Notes under the pieces: model-generated
The model's database searches: none
The model's input: only the letters and a program-made list of their open reading frames with translations
What the model was told of the DNA's origin: nothing
Made by a program: the position numbers and the translations under genes
NCBI GenBank assembly: GCA_044375105.1
Contig: JBILNK010000018.1
Span: 1 to 37,957, forward strand
Direction of reading: 5' to 3'
Source: JBIKLM01 sp044375105
GTDB taxonomy: Bacteria > Planctomycetota > UBA1135 > GCA-002686595
DNA length: 37,957 bases
Shown: positions 31,167-37,957 of the stretch, piece by piece
How positions within the stretch are numbered: position 1 is the first letter of the stretch
Layout: each line of letters opens with the position of its first letter

Positions 31167-31832
31167 GTGACCCCCATGAGCTCAAAGGCGTCCTCCCCGG
31201 CCGGCGCGCGTCTCGCCGCCCTGGCTCCCACCCTGCTGCTGACCTCCGGCCTGCCGGCCACCGGCAAGAGCTGGTTCGCGCGGCGCGCTGCCGACGGCCT
31301 GCAGGCCGAGCTCCACCAGAGCGACGTGCTGCGCCGCGAGTTGTTCGGCAGCTCGGCCGAAAAGGAGCGCCGCGATCGCTACGACCAGGGGCGCTACGCC
31401 CCGGACGCCAAGCAGCGCATCTACGACGCGCTGCTCGGCCGTGCGGCACAGGCCCTGGCCAGCGGCCGCAGCGCGGTGATCGACGGCAGTTTCGTGCAGC
31501 AGGCCTGGCGGCGCCCGTTCCGGGCCCTGGCGCAGGAGCGCGGCGCCCGTTTTTGCTGCGTGCGCTTGACCGCGGACGAGGACCTGGTGCGGCGGCGCCT
31601 GGCGCGGCGCGCGCTCGATCCCGAGGAGGCCTCGGAGGCCAACTTCGAGGTCTATCTGCGCCTGCGCGACCAGCAGGAGTCTCTCGCGGACCTGCCCCCC
31701 GGCGAGCGCTTGGAGCTCGATTCGGCCGCCTTCGATTCGGAGCTCGGGCAAGCCGCGGCCGCCCGCGGCTTGGAGCAGTCCCTGCAGCGCCTGGCCGACC
31801 TGCTCGAGGCCCAGGCGCCCGAGCGCCGCTGA
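31167..31832 (+). CDS. P-loop kinase-like protein (AAA_33/zeta-type family)
   Basis: From the GTG at 31167 this is 221 residues; an in-frame ATG at 31176 would remove three. The Walker A motif GLPATGKSWFA (about 28-38) is followed by HQSDVLRRELFG, a base-proximal substrate loop typical of predicted kinases of this group, then VIDGSFVQQAWR (Walker B-like Asp) and RRRLARR lid arginines. Relatives phosphorylate small molecules, tRNA or nucleotides, and some act as toxins (zeta type); the substrate here is unknown and no antitoxin gene is adjacent. It is divergent from purE. CAGACT lies six bases before the GTG, mirroring the purE arrangement, which slightly favours the GTG. Confidence 0.85.
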   Translation: MTPMSSKASSPAGARLAALAPTLLLTSGLPATGKSWFARRAADGLQAELHQSDVLRRELFGSSAEKERRDRYDQGRYAPDAKQRIYDALLGRAAQALASGRSAVIDGSFVQQAWRRPFRALAQERGARFCCVRLTADEDLVRRRLARRALDPEEASEANFEVYLRLRDQQESLADLPPGERLELDSAAFDSELGQAAAARGLEQSLQRLADLLEAQAPERR

Positions 31833-31877
31833 ACAGCGCCCCGGATCCGGCGGAGGCGCCGGGCCCGCGGGCTCGCT

Positions 31878-32114
31878 TCAGCCCAAACCGCCGCGCCGTT
31901 CGAAGGCCTCCAGGCTGTCGCAGCCGCCCAGCAGCTGGCCGTCGATGACCACGATCGGCACGGTCGGGTGCCCGTAGCGGCGCTTGGCCTCGGCCAGCTC
32001 CGCTTCGCGGCCGTCCATGCGGTGCTCCACGTAGGCCAAACCGCGCCGCTCGAGCAGCGCCTTGGCGCGCTGACAGAAGGGGCACCAGGCGGTGGTGTAG
32101 AGTTCGATCTGCAT
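31878..32114 (-). CDS. grxC: Glutaredoxin (Grx3 type)
   Basis: This 78-residue glutaredoxin reduces disulfides using glutathione or a similar thiol. The dithiol active site CPFC (C11, C14) follows the first strand IELYTTAW. The cis-Pro motif TVPIVVIDG and the GGCDSLEAFERRG C-terminal motif bind the thiol cofactor. The length is typical of Grx3. The frame stays open far upstream, but homology begins at the ATG at 32114. It is convergent with the kinase gene and divergent from the molybdopterin oxidoreductase gene. Confidence 0.93.
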   Translation of the reverse strand: MQIELYTTAWCPFCQRAKALLERRGLAYVEHRMDGREAELAEAKRRYGHPTVPIVVIDGQLLGGCDSLEAFERRGGLG

Positions 32115-32268
32115 GGGGCGGCGATGGCCGTGGAGCCGGGGTGGCGCCGGCGCTCGGCGCCGGGCGGGGAGGAGGGAGCCGGGAGCGAGCGGGGCAGCGC
32201 CGGTCCGGGCGGCGCGGGCCGGTCGCCCGGCAGGCGCGGCGCGCCGCGGTCCGCGCCCCCGAAGAACG

Positions 32269-32274
32269 TAGGCT
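32269..32274 (+). promoter_or_regulatory. Possible -10 box TAGGCT
   Basis: TAGGCT lies 38 bp before the molybdopterin oxidoreductase ATG in otherwise very GC-rich sequence. No -35 match is clear. Confidence 0.3.
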
Positions 32275-32312
32275 CTGCAGCGGCGGCGCGCGAGCGCGGC
32301 GCCGCCCCGGCC

Positions 32313-34361
32313 ATGAGCGATTCCTCCACCCACAAGAGCGCCGCCCGCCGCGTGGTGCGCAGCGCCTGCCCCCTCGATTGCCCCGATTCCTGCGAGCTCG
32401 CCGTGACCACCGAGGGCGGGCGCCTGGTCGAGGTCGACGCCTGGCCGGGGGCCCACAACGGCCTGACCCAGGGCTTCATCTGCGGCAAGGTGCGCAAGAT
32501 CGGCCGGCACCTCGCAAGCCCCGAGCGTCTGACCCGCGCGCTGCTGCGCCGCGGGCCCAAGGGCAGCGGCGAGTTCGAGGCCGTGCCCCTGGCGACGGCC
32601 CTCGACGCCGTCGAGCAGGGCCTGCGGCGGGCGATCGAGCGCGGCGGCCCCGAGGCCCTGCTGCCGATCTGCTACGGCGGCTCGAACGGGATCCTGACCC
32701 AGGACGCAGCCGACGCCCTGTTCTTCCGCCGGCTGGGGGCCGCGCGCCTGCTGCGCACCCTGTGCGCGGCGCCCACGGGCCGGGCTCTGCAGGCCTTTTC
32801 CGGGCGCATGCCGGGCGTCGCCTATCCGGACTATCCGGAGGCCCGCTTGATCGTGCTGTGGGGCGCCAACCCCTCGGCCTCGAGCATCCACCTGGTGCCG
32901 TTCATCCAGGCCGCCCGCGAGCGCGGCGCGCGCCTGGTGGTGATCGATCCCCGGCGCACCCCGCTGGCCAAGCAGGCCGACCTGCACCTGGCCCTGCGCC
33001 CGGGCACGGACCTGCCCCTGGCGCTGGCGATCGCCGGCTGGCTGTTCCAGGCGGGCCGTGCGGACCGCGATTTCCTGGCCGCCCACACCCGCGGCGCGGA
33101 CGCCTTCGAGCGCCTGGCGCGCTCCTGGACCCCGGCGCGGGCCGCGGCCGAATGCGGCCTCGAAACGGCCGAGATCGAGGCCTTCGCACGGCTCTACGCC
33201 GACAGCCGCCCCGCGGTGCTGCGCGTCGGCTGGGGCCAGGAGCGCAGCCGCTCCGGCGGCTACGCGACCCTGGCCATGCTGGCCCTGCCGGCGGTGGCCG
33301 GGCACTTCGGCCTGCGCGGCGGCGGCTACACCGGCAGCCAATCGGGAGCCTTCCGGCGCGAGCTCGATCCGCTGATCGAGGACGGGGACCCGCCGCGGCG
33401 CACCGTCAACCTGAACCAGGTGGGCCGCGAGCTGCTGTGGCCCTCCGGGCGTCCGATCCACGCGGCCTTCGTCTACAACGGCAACCCGCTGGCCACCTTG
33501 CCCCAGCAGAACCTGGTGCGCCGGGGCCTCGAGCGCGAGGACCTGTTCACGGTCGTGCACGACGCCGTGCTGACCGACACCGCGCGCTACGCGGACGTGG
33601 TGCTGCCGGCGACCACCTTCCTCGAACACCGCGAGGTCAACCGCTCCTACGGCTGGTTGGCCCTGTTCGACATCCAGCCGGCCCTGGCGGCGCCCGGCGA
33701 TTGCCTCTCGAATCCGCAGCTTTTCGGCGAATTGGCGCGCCGCTTCGGGCTGCTGCGGAGCCCCGACGAGCTGGACGAGGCGCGCCTGCTCGAGCGCGCC
33801 TTCGCGCGCCGGCCCGAAGGCGCCCGCGTTGCCCGCGAGCGCCTCGAGCGCGAGGGCTCCCTGCCGGCGCAGGCTGGCGAGCGACCGGTGCAGTTCGTCG
33901 ACGTGTTCCCCGGCCATGGGGACCGCAAACTCGACCTGTGGCCGGCCGAGCTCGAGCTCGAGTCCGGCCTGCCGCTCTACCACTACCAGGCCGATCCCGG
34001 CTCGCCGCTCTACCCCCTGGCGCTGATCTCCCCGGCCCGCGCCGACCTGATCAGCTCGACCTTCGGCCAGCTCCTGCGCGGCCCGGCGCCTCTGCACCTT
34101 TCGCCCGCCGACGCCGCCGCCCGCGGCCTGCGCGCAGGCCAAGCCGTGCGCGTCTTCAACCAGCTCGGCGAAGTGCACGTGCCGCTCCGCATCGATCCCG
34201 ATCTGCGCCCGGGCGTGGCCGCGCTCTCCAAAGGCCTGTGGCAACGCTCGACCCTCAACGGCCAGACCTCCAACGCCCTGTGCCCCGACACGCTGACCGA
34301 TCTGGGCGGCGGCGCCTGCTTCAACGACGCGCGGGTCGAGGTGGCGGCGTTGAGCGGCTGA
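32313..34361 (+). CDS. Molybdopterin-dependent oxidoreductase (DMSO reductase superfamily)
   Basis: From the ATG at 32313 this is 682 residues. A [4Fe-4S] site is formed by C19, C23, C27 and C57 (CPLDCPDSC and FICGK). The bis-MGD-binding regions follow: VLWGANPSASS, VVIDPRRTPLAKQAD, the AFVYNGNPLATLP segment, and the C-terminal domain (about 570-682) with TSNALCPDTLTDLGGG. A Cys in RTLCAAPTGRAL aligns by eye with the Sec/Cys molybdenum ligand of formate dehydrogenase. No Tat signal is present, so it is probably cytoplasmic. The substrate is unknown; related sequences are often labelled formate dehydrogenase or thiosulfate/polysulfide reductase-like. No electron-transfer or chaperone subunit is adjacent. 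Confidence 0.92.
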   Translation: MSDSSTHKSAARRVVRSACPLDCPDSCELAVTTEGGRLVEVDAWPGAHNGLTQGFICGKVRKIGRHLASPERLTRALLRRGPKGSGEFEAVPLATALDAVEQGLRRAIERGGPEALLPICYGGSNGILTQDAADALFFRRLGAARLLRTLCAAPTGRALQAFSGRMPGVAYPDYPEARLIVLWGANPSASSIHLVPFIQAARERGARLVVIDPRRTPLAKQADLHLALRPGTDLPLALAIAGWLFQAGRADRDFLAAHTRGADAFERLARSWTPARAAAECGLETAEIEAFARLYADSRPAVLRVGWGQERSRSGGYATLAMLALPAVAGHFGLRGGGYTGSQSGAFRRELDPLIEDGDPPRRTVNLNQVGRELLWPSGRPIHAAFVYNGNPLATLPQQNLVRRGLEREDLFTVVHDAVLTDTARYADVVLPATTFLEHREVNRSYGWLALFDIQPALAAPGDCLSNPQLFGELARRFGLLRSPDELDEARLLERAFARRPEGARVARERLEREGSLPAQAGERPVQFVDVFPGHGDRKLDLWPAELELESGLPLYHYQADPGSPLYPLALISPARADLISSTFGQLLRGPAPLHLSPADAAARGLRAGQAVRVFNQLGEVHVPLRIDPDLRPGVAALSKGLWQRSTLNGQTSNALCPDTLTDLGGGACFNDARVEVAALSG

Positions 34362-34550
34362 GAATTCGCCCGCTCGGGCCGCGAGCGAACCCCCAGAGCC
34401 GCCCGGCGGAGCCCCGCCCGCGGGTGTCCCTGGGCCGCCATCCGGCCGCCGCCCCGAGCCGGTCCTTCGCAGCGCGCCGCCGCTCGTTTTCAGCCTGCCA
34501 CGGGCTGAGCCCGCCTCGCGCGGCAGGGCCTTAGCGATCGATCGCAGGCT

Positions 34551-35873
34551 TCAAATCGCGGGCGGTTCCGCAGCGCGGTCCAGGGCCGCCAGGCGCTCGA
34601 GCTCCGCGCGCAGGCGCTCGCGCTGGCGCTTGAGCCCGGCGCGCAGGCGCAGCAGCGGGGCGACCCGCAGATAGATCGCGATCTCGCGGGCGGTGTGCGC
34701 CGGGCGGCGCCAGAGGGCCAAGGCCAGGGCCGCCACGGCGGGCACGCCCAGGGCCAGCGCCAGCAGCGCGGGCAGCTCGAGGCGCACGGAGAGCAGCCCG
34801 ATCGCGGCTGCGTGCCAAGCGGGCAGGGCCAGCAGCGCGCCGAGCACCTTGTAGGTCGAGACCACGTCCGGGGACGGGCGCAGGATCCGCAACAGCCCGG
34901 CCAAGAGCAGCGTGGGCGGCAGGAACCACAGCCGCGTCAGGAGGATCGCCGGCAGCCCGACGGCGCTCTCGAGGCCGCGCCGCAGGCTGAAACGCGCCAC
35001 GCGCGCCGCGTCATAGGACAGATCCAGGTGCGCCGGCGAGAGCCCCAGGGCGTCCAGGGAGCGCTTGAACTCGACCAATTCGCTGCGCAGGCGCCGCGCT
35101 TCCTCGGGCGAGCGCTGCTTGAGGCGCTTCCAGCCCCGCGCCAGGGCCGCCACGCGCCGCGTGCGCTCCGCGCCGCGCGCCGGAGCGCCCTCGGAGCTCG
35201 GCCAGAGCCGCTCGGCGAGGGACAGGAGCGGCAGCTCGTCCCAGCGCGCCAGCTCGATCGTGACCGCCTCCAGGGCGTGCCCGATGCGCTCGGTCAGCGC
35301 CAGCACGGCCGCGCGCCCGTCGCGGCCATGGAGCTCCCTTAGGTCCGCCGCCGTGAACGGCTCGCCGACCCACAGCGTGGCCCGCGAGCGGAAGCGCTGC
35401 TTGTGCTCGTAGGTGATGCCCACGGGCACCAGCAGCGGCTCGCCGTGGGCCGGATCCGCCCCGAGGGCCATGCGCGCCGCGCCGGTCTTGAGCGCCTGGA
35501 CCCGCGGCAGATCGTGGCTCTTGCCCTCCGGGAACAGCACGATCGCCTCGCCGCGCGAGAGGGCCGCGAACACGGCCGTGAACAGGGCCTCGTTGTGGGC
35601 CGTGTCGTGGCCGTCCTGGGCGCGATAGACCGGCACCATGCCGATCCGGCGCAGCAGCAGCCCGAGCAGCGGGATGCGCAGCAGCGGTTCCTTGCCCAGG
35701 AAACGCAGCGGCCGGCCCGTGGTGCACAGGAGCAGGGCCGGATCCGCCAAGCCGCCAGGGTGGTTGGCCACCAGGATCAGCGGCCCGTGCTCCGGCACCA
35801 GGGCTCCGAGCCGCTCGACCCGGTAGAACAGGCCCACGGCCCCGCGGAACAGGCCGAACAGGAGCGAGCGCAT
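34551..35873 (-). CDS. PlsC-like glycerophospholipid acyltransferase
   Basis: The 440-residue protein has an acyltransferase domain (about 1-210) with the catalytic motif NHPGGLADP (a HX5D variant of the usual HX4D), the GxxxPxxR-type stretch IGMVPVYR, and the acceptor motif VLFPEGKSH. A helical, Arg-rich middle section and two or three membrane helices (about 310-390) follow, then a basic coiled-coil-like tail. Members of this longer group acylate glycerol-3-phosphate or lysophosphatidate at the membrane; which one is not decidable here. A TAGGGT hexamer ends six bases before the ATG. The gene stands alone between two gaps. Confidence 0.9.
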   Translation of the reverse strand: MRSLLFGLFRGAVGLFYRVERLGALVPEHGPLILVANHPGGLADPALLLCTTGRPLRFLGKEPLLRIPLLGLLLRRIGMVPVYRAQDGHDTAHNEALFTAVFAALSRGEAIVLFPEGKSHDLPRVQALKTGAARMALGADPAHGEPLLVPVGITYEHKQRFRSRATLWVGEPFTAADLRELHGRDGRAAVLALTERIGHALEAVTIELARWDELPLLSLAERLWPSSEGAPARGAERTRRVAALARGWKRLKQRSPEEARRLRSELVEFKRSLDALGLSPAHLDLSYDAARVARFSLRRGLESAVGLPAILLTRLWFLPPTLLLAGLLRILRPSPDVVSTYKVLGALLALPAWHAAAIGLLSVRLELPALLALALGVPAVAALALALWRRPAHTAREIAIYLRVAPLLRLRAGLKRQRERLRAELERLAALDRAAEPPAI

Positions 35874-35879
35874 CCCGGG

Positions 35880-35885
35880 ACCCTA
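35880..35885 (-). promoter_or_regulatory. Possible -10 box TAGGGT of the acyltransferase gene
   Basis: On the minus strand TAGGGT is separated from the ATG at 35873 by CCCGGG (six bases), the same geometry as at purE. This would give a leaderless transcript. Confidence 0.4.
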
Positions 35886-36081
35886 GGGGCCGGGGCGCAG
35901 GGCGGTCAAGCGGGGGCCCTGCGCTCCGCCCCGGCCCGCAAGCCTGCCCGCGCTCCCGCCGGCCGGGGGGGCGGGAGCGGCGGTCGCAATCGGGCGAACC
36001 GCCGCGCCGGGGAGCTCGCGGGGGCCCGCGTCGCTGCGCGCCGGCCGGTGGACGCGGCGCTCGGAGCGGCTCCCGGCGCTC

Positions 36082-37957
36082 TCAGAACAGGATCGTCCCG
36101 GACTGCACGTTGGTCATCGACAGCGGCAGGGTCGGGGCCAGGAAGCGCAGCAGGCCGGCTTGGAAGTGGACCTGCAGGCCGGTCGGCAGGTTGCCGGAGA
36201 GCGGCAGTTGGAAGCGCGCCCAGCCGCTCAGGGCCGAGATTTGCTTGGAGCCGAAGAAATAAAGCTGCGTCAGGCCCGCCCCGAGCCCGAATTCGGCGAT
36301 GCCCGGCAGAGACGAAGGCAGCAGGCTGGTCGAACCCACCAGGAAGACCGTGTCGCCGAAGCCGCCGGCCACGTAGATGTCGAAGCCGAGGAACTGCAGG
36401 ATGAAAGTCGGGTTCGAGAACAGGAGCTCGAGGGTCGGGGCCGTGTTGTAGACCACGTTCACGCTGCTGCTGGCGCTGCCCAGCGGTGACTCGACCTGGA
36501 TCGCCACCGGGCCGACCTTGGACACGATCGGAAACTGGAGGGTCAGCTGCGTGTCGCTGAGGATCGAGTACTGGGGCGGCAGGTCCAGCAGCGCTTGCCC
36601 GTCGACGCGGACGCCGGTGATCTGGCTGAAGCCTTTGCCCGTCAGGGTCACGATCGTGTTGCCGTCGACCACCAGGGCCGGGAGCAGGGTCGGGGACGCG
36701 GCGCTGATCTGCGGCGGCACCGGCGGGAGCACCACCTGGGGCAGGCAGGAGGACACCACGGCCGAGCGCATGGTCTGGGCCACCTGCGCTCCGAAATTCG
36801 GCGCGATGTTGGCGATGCCGCTGCCGCACAGGTGGCAGTAGCTCATGATCGTGCCCGGCGAGCACACCGAGCTCGTCTGGCAGCCGCCGAAGAAGCCGTT
36901 CGGCGCGCACTGGTCGATCGGCGGGCAATAGTCGTGGGTGTGGGGCGTCGCGAAGTTGTGGCCCAGCTCGTGGGCCAGCACGAAGAAGTCCCAGTTGAGC
37001 GGTCCCTGCACGATCGGCAGCGGCGTGTTGCCGCCCATGGAGCAGTTCGCGCCCACGCCGAAGTCCGAATTGCAGAGCACGTTCAGGTAGGCCACGCCGC
37101 CGTCCGGCGCCGCCGACAGCACGTGCCCCAGGTCGCCGAGCTGGTTCAGGCCCCCGATCCAGCGCTGGCGCATCTCCTCGAGCAGCCCGCCGGCGCTGTT
37201 GGTGTCGAAGGGGTCGGCGGCTTCGCTGGTGTAGATGCCGATCTGCGGCACGAGCAGGCGGCAACCGACCTCGGCCTCGTAGGTGGCGCTGATCGCGCCC
37301 ACCAGGGCGTTGACGTAGCTGCTGGCCGCGGGGATCGAGCCGAACAGGCCGAAGAAGGAGAAGTCGGTCTCCAGCACCACCCGGCACTGGTAGAGCGGCA
37401 GGGGGCCCGCCGGCGGCGGCGCGCCGGCGGCGCCCGGCTGGCCCGAGCCGCCCGGGGGCGGCGCGGACGCGGGCGCCAGCGGCCGGGCTCCGGGGGGCAG
37501 GCGCAGCTTGCAGTTCCCCGGAGCCGACGCGCCCAGCGCGCGCAGCTCGGCTTCATCGCTCCAGCGCGACAGCCCGCCCGCGGGCCCGGCGCCGGCGGCC
37601 AAGAGGTGCAGCCGGCGTTCCCCTACAGAGATCCAGCCGCGGCTGCCCTGGGCCGAGAGCGACAGGAACACGTGGCTGTCCGCGGCGCCGGCGACGCGGC
37701 CGCGCCACAGGCTGTCCAGGGGATCGAGGTGCTCCGAGAACAGCCCGAGCGGCTGCCCGTCGACCCACAGCTCGCCGATGCGCGCGTCCGGCAGGCGCTC
37801 GAGCTGGAGCACCAGGGCGCCGAGGCCCGGGACCTCGACCGGCAGCGCTTCGAGGCGCTCGGCGCCGGCGGCCGAGGCCAGGAAACTCGGGTCCAAACGG
37901 AGCAGGCCGCCGTCGACGGGCTCGAAGGGAGCCTCGGCGAGCAGGGCGGCCAGGAGC
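36082..37957 (-). CDS. Secreted M12B-like zinc metallopeptidase with IPT/TIG domain (N-terminus outside the window)
   Basis: The frame runs from the right edge to a stop at 36082; about 625 residues are visible and the start is missing. The first visible residues (LLAALLAEAPFEP) look like the end of a signal peptide or a propeptide start. A propeptide-like region and a Pro/Ala/Gly linker lead to the protease domain, with the zinc site HELGHNFATPH (36972 leftward) followed by THDYCPPIDQC and the Met-turn region TIMSYCHLCG. The third-position Gly of the usual HExxHxxGxxH is Ala. An IPT/TIG-like immunoglobulin fold (about PQISAASPTLLPALVVDG onward, quoted in part) and a further beta-rich C-terminal domain follow. 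It would act outside the cytoplasm. This architecture is common in Planctomycetota. Confidence 0.9.
   Translation of the reverse strand, partial: LLAALLAEAPFEPVDGGLLRLDPSFLASAAGAERLEALPVEVPGLGALVLQLERLPDARIGELWVDGQPLGLFSEHLDPLDSLWRGRVAGAADSHVFLSLSAQGSRGWISVGERRLHLLAAGAGPAGGLSRWSDEAELRALGASAPGNCKLRLPPGARPLAPASAPPPGGSGQPGAAGAPPPAGPLPLYQCRVVLETDFSFFGLFGSIPAASSYVNALVGAISATYEAEVGCRLLVPQIGIYTSEAADPFDTNSAGGLLEEMRQRWIGGLNQLGDLGHVLSAAPDGGVAYLNVLCNSDFGVGANCSMGGNTPLPIVQGPLNWDFFVLAHELGHNFATPHTHDYCPPIDQCAPNGFFGGCQTSSVCSPGTIMSYCHLCGSGIANIAPNFGAQVAQTMRSAVVSSCLPQVVLPPVPPQISAASPTLLPALVVDGNTIVTLTGKGFSQITGVRVDGQALLDLPPQYSILSDTQLTLQFPIVSKVGPVAIQVESPLGSASSSVNVVYNTAPTLELLFSNPTFILQFLGFDIYVAGGFGDTVFLVGSTSLLPSSLPGIAEFGLGAGLTQLYFFGSKQISALSGWARFQLPLSGNLPTGLQVHFQAGLLRFLAPTLPLSMTNVQSGTILF

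Noticed and set aside
32115..34244. Upstream extension of the glutaredoxin frame on the minus strand
   Set aside because: It is antisense to the molybdopterin oxidoreductase; only the last 78 codons encode a recognisable glutaredoxin.
1..37957. tRNA, rRNA, CRISPR or mobile-element genes
   Set aside because: No cloverleaf with a T-arm, no ribosomal RNA conserved segment, no regularly spaced repeats, and no transposase or integrase domain were seen by reading; a tool scan (tRNAscan-SE, Infernal) was not available.

Overview
This is a roughly 38 kb chromosomal window from a very GC-rich bacterium, with many GC-saturated third codon positions. The best guess for the lineage is Planctomycetota. 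Few starts have a Shine-Dalgarno sequence. The window has a secreted M12B-like metallopeptidase with an IPT/TIG-like domain and a Cys-rich zinc site, an unusual large sigma-70 factor, and a HDOD-REC-GGDEF regulator. The assignment is by gene style only; no rRNA, tRNA, CRISPR array, transposase or phage gene is visible.

Layout: (1) 1-5.2 kb holds the start of an unknown gene at the left edge, two divergent polytopic glycosyltransferase-like proteins, RNase III and a small hypothetical gene. (2) 5.2-9.1 kb holds a hairpin-rich gap, a dGTPase-type HD hydrolase, a lipoprotein with a CcmI-like domain and an acyl-CoA dehydrogenase. (3) 9.1-9.99 kb is a long non-coding stretch ending in stem-loops with T-tracts, directly before a sigma-70 family factor. 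(4) 11.5-20.3 kb is the core of the window: lipA, E1-alpha, E1-beta, a two-lipoyl-domain E2, a second E1-alpha, E3 and lipB, all on one strand. It looks like a complete branched-chain 2-oxoacid dehydrogenase complex together with the enzymes that make and attach its lipoyl cofactor.

(5) 20.5-24.9 kb carries a hybrid-kinase-like protein whose catalytic histidine and ATP-site motifs are lost but whose HPt domain is intact, followed 38 bp later by a HDOD-REC-GGDEF diguanylate cyclase. A PilZ protein (a likely c-di-GMP receptor) lies about 2 kb beyond. (6) 25.4-36 kb holds a UMF1/Atg22-like transporter, the PilZ protein, a di-heme cytochrome c peroxidase, purE-purK, a P-loop kinase, a glutaredoxin, a molybdopterin oxidoreductase and a PlsC-like acyltransferase. 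(7) The right edge holds the metallopeptidase, whose N-terminus lies outside the window.

Most notable points: two different E1-alpha subunits share one E1-beta in the same cluster; a histidine-kinase scaffold has become a pseudokinase with a live HPt; T-tract hairpins are concentrated in two intergenic regions (before the sigma gene and beside dgt); and a TANNNT-N6/7-start pattern at several genes suggests leaderless transcription. No single element is proven to be a new system; the two-alpha dehydrogenase cluster and the pseudokinase-cyclase pair are the strongest candidates.
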